DNA of 64,000 nt from Propioniciclava sp. MC1595 (lineage in GTDB: Bacteria; Actinomycetota; Actinomycetes; Propionibacteriales; Propionibacteriaceae): positions 2,046,001 to 2,110,000 of the forward strand of contig NZ_CP071870.1 of assembly GCF_017569205.1 (NCBI RefSeq), read 5' to 3'. Each line of letters opens with the position of its first letter. Position 1 is the first letter of the stretch. A program made the position numbers and the translations under genes. The notes under the pieces are model-generated. The model was given only the letters and a program-made list of their open reading frames with translations, did no database searches and was not told the origin of the DNA. Positions 61,085 to 64,000 of this stretch are shown piece by piece.

Positions 61085-61104
61085 CGTGGCTCTCCCCCGC
61101 GCGA

Positions 61105-61455
61105 TCAGTTGTCGCGCTTCTCCTTGATCTTGGCAGCCTTGCCGCGGAGGCCGCGGAGGTAGTACAGCTTGCCGCGGCGCACGTCACCGCGACGCTCGAC
61201 CTCGATGCGGTCGATGATCGGGGAGTGCAGCGGGAAGGTGCGCTCGACACCGGTGCCGAAGGAGACCTTGCGGACGGTGAAGGCGGCACCGATGCCCTGG
61301 CCGTTGCGGCCGATCACGACGCCGGCGAACACCTGGATACGGGAGCGGTTGCCCTCGACGACCTTCACGTGGACCTTGACGGAGTCACCCGGGCGGAAGT
61401 CGGGGACGTCGTCGCGGAGCTGGGAGGCCGCGACCTCGGCAACAAGCTTGTTCAT
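61105..61455 (-). CDS. rplS: 50S ribosomal protein L19
   Basis: 116 residues, standard length. Conserved blocks [47 protein letters not shown] and the C-terminal [27 protein letters not shown] are all present. It sits at the 30S-50S interface. It heads the rplS-lepB-rnhB-DUF2469 run on the minus strand. Confidence 0.97.
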   Translation of the reverse strand: MNKLVAEVAASQLRDDVPDFRPGDSVKVHVKVVEGNRSRIQVFAGVVIGRNGQGIGAAFTVRKVSFGTGVERTFPLHSPIIDRIEVERRGDVRRGKLYYLRGLRGKAAKIKEKRDN

Positions 61456-61520
61456 GGTGTTTCCTCGCCGGTGCCACAGGTCACCTCGTGAATGTCTTCG
61501 TCAGGGGCGCCGTGCCGAAC

Positions 61521-61569
61521 CCCCTGTGGCAGGGGCACGTGCGCAACCTGCCCAAGTCTGCCACAGGGG
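61521..61569 (-). terminator. Inverted repeat between the ATP-grasp gene and rplS
   Basis: CCCCTGTGGCA (61521-61531) and TGCCACAGGGG (61559-61569) are perfect 11-bp arms with a 27-nt loop. They lie 21 bp past the ATP-grasp stop and 66 bp before rplS. It is most likely a terminator of the preceding operon; an rplS leader structure is the alternative. No T-run is seen. Confidence 0.5.
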
Positions 61570-61589
61570 CCCTGCCCCCACGAAATCGC

Positions 61590-62633
61590 CTACAGGGTGG
61601 CGAGCCTCAGGTTGTCGAGCTCTGATCCGTAGTGCTGGGCGATGCGGCGCTTGCGCTCGAGGTCGGCGATGACGGCGGGGGCGAAGTCCACGTCGTAGAG
61701 CGCCTGGCAGCTGCCGAGCCCGCCCGGGGTGAACACGTTCACCTCCATGAGCTTGTCCCCCACGATGTCGAGGCCGACCAGGAACATGCCGTCGGCGACG
61801 AGCTTGGGCCGGATCAGGTCGACCATGTGCAGCATCTCGGGCGTGACGTCGACCGCCTCGGCCTTGCCGCCGACCTTCATGTTGGAGCGCATGTCGCCGG
61901 TGGTGTTGCGGCGGCGGAAGGCGGCGTACGCGCCGTCCACCTGCAGGGGCACCCCGTTCATGACGAACATGCGGATGTCGCCCTCTTCGGCCTCCTTCAG
62001 GTACTCCTGCGCCACCACGTAGCCGTCGCGGGCGATCGCCTCGATGATCTGGCTGAGGTTCGGCGACTCCTTGCGGTCCACGAGGAACACGCCGCTGCCG
62101 CCGGAGCCCTGCAGGGGCTTGAGCACGGCCTTGCCGCCCAGTTCGTCGATGAAGGACGAGATGAGCGCCTCGTCGCGGGAGATCAGGGTGCGGGGCCGCA
62201 CGGTCTTGGGGAAGTGCTGGAAGTACGCCTTGGACAGGGCGTTGGCCAGGGAGCTCGGGTCGTTGACCACCAGCACGCCGGCCTCGGCGAACAGCTGGCC
62301 GAAGGCGATGGCCGCGGTGGCCGCCCAGGGCTTCTCGTTGGCGTCCTCGGCCGGGTCGTTGCGGAGCATCACGACGTCGAACTCGCCGATGTCGAGCTGC
62401 TTGACGACCTCGGGCTTCTGCACGTCCTCGAGGTAGCGCTCCAGGCTGCGGTACCGCTTGCCCGAGGCCTGGCGCGCCCGCGCGCTCATCGAGCCGTCGG
62501 GTTCGTAGGCGAAGTCGCCCAGCCCCATGAGCGAGACCTCGTGGCCGGCCTGGCTGGCGGCCAGGGCGAGCCGGGTGGTGGTGTAGGTGGGCAGTTCGGT
62601 GGCGACGTCGTTGACGACGAACCCGATCTTCAT
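61590..62633 (-). CDS. Glutathione-synthetase-like ATP-grasp ligase
   Basis: 347 residues. The N-terminal GSH-synthase-type domain (MKIGFVVNDVATELPTYTTTRLALAASQAGHEV) precedes an ATP-grasp module with GKAVLKPLQGSGGSGVFLV, the RMFVMNGVPLQVDGAYAAFRRR segment and the metal-binding VGLDIVGDKLMEVNVFTPGGLGSC. Such enzymes ligate a carboxylate to an amine. True glutathione is not expected in a mycothiol producer, so the product is probably another small peptide or amide. It overlaps the DUF1704 gene by ATGA and forms an operon with DUF1704 and FGase. Confidence 0.88.
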   Translation of the reverse strand: MKIGFVVNDVATELPTYTTTRLALAASQAGHEVSLMGLGDFAYEPDGSMSARARQASGKRYRSLERYLEDVQKPEVVKQLDIGEFDVVMLRNDPAEDANEKPWAATAAIAFGQLFAEAGVLVVNDPSSLANALSKAYFQHFPKTVRPRTLISRDEALISSFIDELGGKAVLKPLQGSGGSGVFLVDRKESPNLSQIIEAIARDGYVVAQEYLKEAEEGDIRMFVMNGVPLQVDGAYAAFRRRNTTGDMRSNMKVGGKAEAVDVTPEMLHMVDLIRPKLVADGMFLVGLDIVGDKLMEVNVFTPGGLGSCQALYDVDFAPAVIADLERKRRIAQHYGSELDNLRLATL

Positions 62634-63787
62634 GCGGCGACTCCGATCAATTCGCTGAGGGATTCCAACTGGGACGCCCGGACCATGCGGGGCATCGCGT
62701 CGGGGTCGTCGAGGTAGCGGGGGCGCAGGCGGGGCGGGTTGAGGACGCCGCGGTCGCGCAGGTCGGCGATCAGCGGCAGGTCCCGCAGGGAGAACTTGCC
62801 CAGGAACAGCAGGTCGAGCTCTCCCCCGTCGCGGACGTGGTGGAGCAGGTCCACCAGGCCGCGCAGGTAGATGGCGTCCTTGGTCAGGCCGCCGGAACGG
62901 TAGGCGCGCATGGTCGTGGTGAAGGCGCTGCCCTGCGGGAAGCCGAGCTCCATCAGGGCCTCGAACGACTCCGAGAAGGACGCCCCGGACACCAGCCGGT
63001 GCACGGTCAGGACCCGCGCGGCCAGCTGGCGCAGCCGGAAGGGCGTGAGCCCCCCGCATGCCACCTCGGCGAGGACGGCGAGCCCCTCCTGGGTCTCGTC
63101 GTACCCGGCCAGCCCGGTGCCCAGGACCCGGATGGGCTGCGCGGACCCGTTGACCTGGGTGACCAGGTGGGTGCCGACCTCGTGCTGCAGCAGCGCGTTG
63201 GTGCGCGCCGACTGGACTGCCGAGGTCTCGGCGATCAGCAGCGTGTCCCCCGACACGAGGACGCCGGCGACGTCGTGGCGCACCTCGGCGTTCATCTCGA
63301 TGTCGGGGTCCTGCTCCTTGTAGTGCTCGATCTCGGCGCACGCGAGGGCGTGGAACTCCACCGCGCCCACCTGCTCGCCGCGGCCGGCGCCGCGGGGCAC
63401 GTGCTCGAGCAGGTGCTCGGCGATGTCGCGCAGGGCGGGCGCCACGCCCCCGTACAGCTCCAGCGACAGCGGCAGGAAGTCAGGGGTGTCCCGCGCCCGC
63501 AGCAGGTCGAGCTGCAGGGTCATCTCGCGATGCTTGGCGCGCAGCAGCGCCCCCAGCGTGGGGTCGGACACCGCGTCGAGGTCGATCAGGTCGAGCATGC
63601 CCTGGGCGACGTCGGGGTCGGTCTGCAGGTCGCGGTAGGCGAACCGCGGCATCCGGTCCCCCTCCGCGTAGGCGGTCAGCACCTCGTCGGAGTTGATCGG
63701 CGTCACGTCGAGCAGGAACTGGATCGCACCGCCGACCTGGGCGACCGCGTGGTCGATGACGAGGTCGGTGGTCGCCAGCCCCGTCAT
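62630..63787 (-). CDS. DUF1704 (QEGLA-motif) metallopeptidase-like protein
   Basis: 385 residues. The motif QHEVGTHLVT (HExxxH, 202-207) and the downstream YDETQEGLAVLAE (QEGLA at 233-237) define the DUF1704 family, sometimes annotated as flavohemoglobin-expression-modulating. Its fold is related to MATCAP-type tyrosine carboxypeptidases, so a zinc-dependent peptidase or hydrolase activity is plausible. No signal peptide is seen. ATG 63787 overlaps the FGase stop; its stop overlaps the ATP-grasp start. Confidence 0.88.
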   Translation of the reverse strand: MTGLATTDLVIDHAVAQVGGAIQFLLDVTPINSDEVLTAYAEGDRMPRFAYRDLQTDPDVAQGMLDLIDLDAVSDPTLGALLRAKHREMTLQLDLLRARDTPDFLPLSLELYGGVAPALRDIAEHLLEHVPRGAGRGEQVGAVEFHALACAEIEHYKEQDPDIEMNAEVRHDVAGVLVSGDTLLIAETSAVQSARTNALLQHEVGTHLVTQVNGSAQPIRVLGTGLAGYDETQEGLAVLAEVACGGLTPFRLRQLAARVLTVHRLVSGASFSESFEALMELGFPQGSAFTTTMRAYRSGGLTKDAIYLRGLVDLLHHVRDGGELDLLFLGKFSLRDLPLIADLRDRGVLNPPRLRPRYLDDPDAMPRMVRASQLESLSELIGVAA

Positions 63788-64000
63788 CCGGTGGGCCCTT
63801 CCGCCAGCGCGGCCTCGACCGCCGGCACGGTGCCGGCCAGCGCCGCGATGAGCTCGGCCAGGCGCCCCTCGTCGACCTCGGCGGTCCACTCGTCCATGAA
63901 CGACTTGCGGAACTCCAGGGCCAGGCAGCACCCGGTGCCCGGGTAGCGGGCGTGGATCCACTTGCTCAGGTGGCCGCCCTGGAAGCGGACGTTCTCGCGG
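63784..64000 (-). CDS. N-formylglutamate amidohydrolase-like protein, C-terminal part
   Basis: Only the last 71 codons are in the window; the gene begins beyond the right edge. It reads RENVRFQGGHLSKWIHARYPG and then CCLALEFRKSFMDEWT, the conserved C-terminal segment of FGase-family zinc amidohydrolases (GGH...YP...LQ/ALE-KS-M-E). The stop overlaps the DUF1704 start (ATGA). In this three-gene operon it may hydrolyse a formyl- or acyl-amino acid rather than take part in histidine breakdown. Confidence 0.8.
   Translation of the reverse strand, partial: RENVRFQGGHLSKWIHARYPGTGCCLALEFRKSFMDEWTAEVDEGRLAELIAALAGTVPAVEAALAEGPTG

Overview
The window is high-G+C chromosomal DNA from an actinobacterium. 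The lineage evidence is a mycothiol-biosynthesis ligase (mshC), the long form of HisG, many leaderless genes with a TAnnnT -10 box 5-7 nt before the start codon, and conserved actinobacterial gene orders: infC-rpmI-rplT-spoU-pheS-pheT, dprA/comM/yraN/DUF2469/rnhB/lepB/rplS, and hisG-hisE-mshC-uppP. The 16S sequence and gene content suggest Propionibacteriales/Propionibacteriaceae; this is inference, not a database result.

Layout. 1-3.8 kb: the end of a biotin-uptake ECF operon (bioY plus ATPase) with a probable BioQ-type operator, a HAD phosphatase and an Arg/Asp-rich TPR protein. 3.9-9.7 kb: one rRNA operon (16S-23S-5S) on the minus strand with its promoter and leader. 9.7-17.3 kb: tyrS and an overlapping argCJBDRH operon, without argF or argG, behind an 18-bp ARG box. 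17.4-21.8 kb: TetR regulator, nhaA, an ACT-domain malic enzyme and a soluble Ser/Thr kinase. 21.8-30.7 kb: Ski2-like helicase, pheST, an SpoU methyltransferase and the infC-rpmI-rplT translation operon. That operon has an attenuator in its leader, and infC appears to start on AUC. 30.7-32.2 kb: an insertion sequence and a large inverted repeat.

32.2-39.7 kb: SseB-like, membrane and PH-domain proteins, hisGE, mshC, uppP, aldo/keto reductase, NDH-2. 39.7-43.8 kb is an accessory or decaying tract: gene remnants, REP-like repeats, a padR/HAAS pair, a frameshifted AbiEi-DUF559 gene bracketed by two related imperfect palindromes, an uncharacterised conserved gene, and tRNA-Leu(GAG). 43.8-46.4 kb is a sulfur/persulfide module (TSUP exporter, CstB-like dioxygenase-rhodanese, separate rhodanese) around a palindromic CsoR/CstR-type operator. 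46.4-51.2 kb: opine-dehydrogenase-like enzyme, GNAT, small proteins, and a stand-alone haem-copper oxidase subunit I whose promoter spacer is filled by a 16-bp palindrome, followed by a Crp/Fnr regulator. 51.2-53.2 kb: a multiply broken amidohydrolase carrying an IS5-family element. 53.1-61.5 kb: TSUP permease, dprA-comM-yraN, sugar-lactone oxidase, a broken amino-acid aldolase, DUF2469-rnhB-lepB-rplS. 61.6-64 kb: an overlapping operon of N-formylglutamate amidohydrolase, a DUF1704 QEGLA-motif protein and a glutathione-synthetase-like ATP-grasp enzyme, whose joint function is not known to me.

No CRISPR array, prophage or restriction-modification cluster was seen. The most interesting signals are the twin palindromes around the DUF559 gene, the palindrome-controlled ctaD, the persulfide operator and the FGase/DUF1704/ATP-grasp operon.
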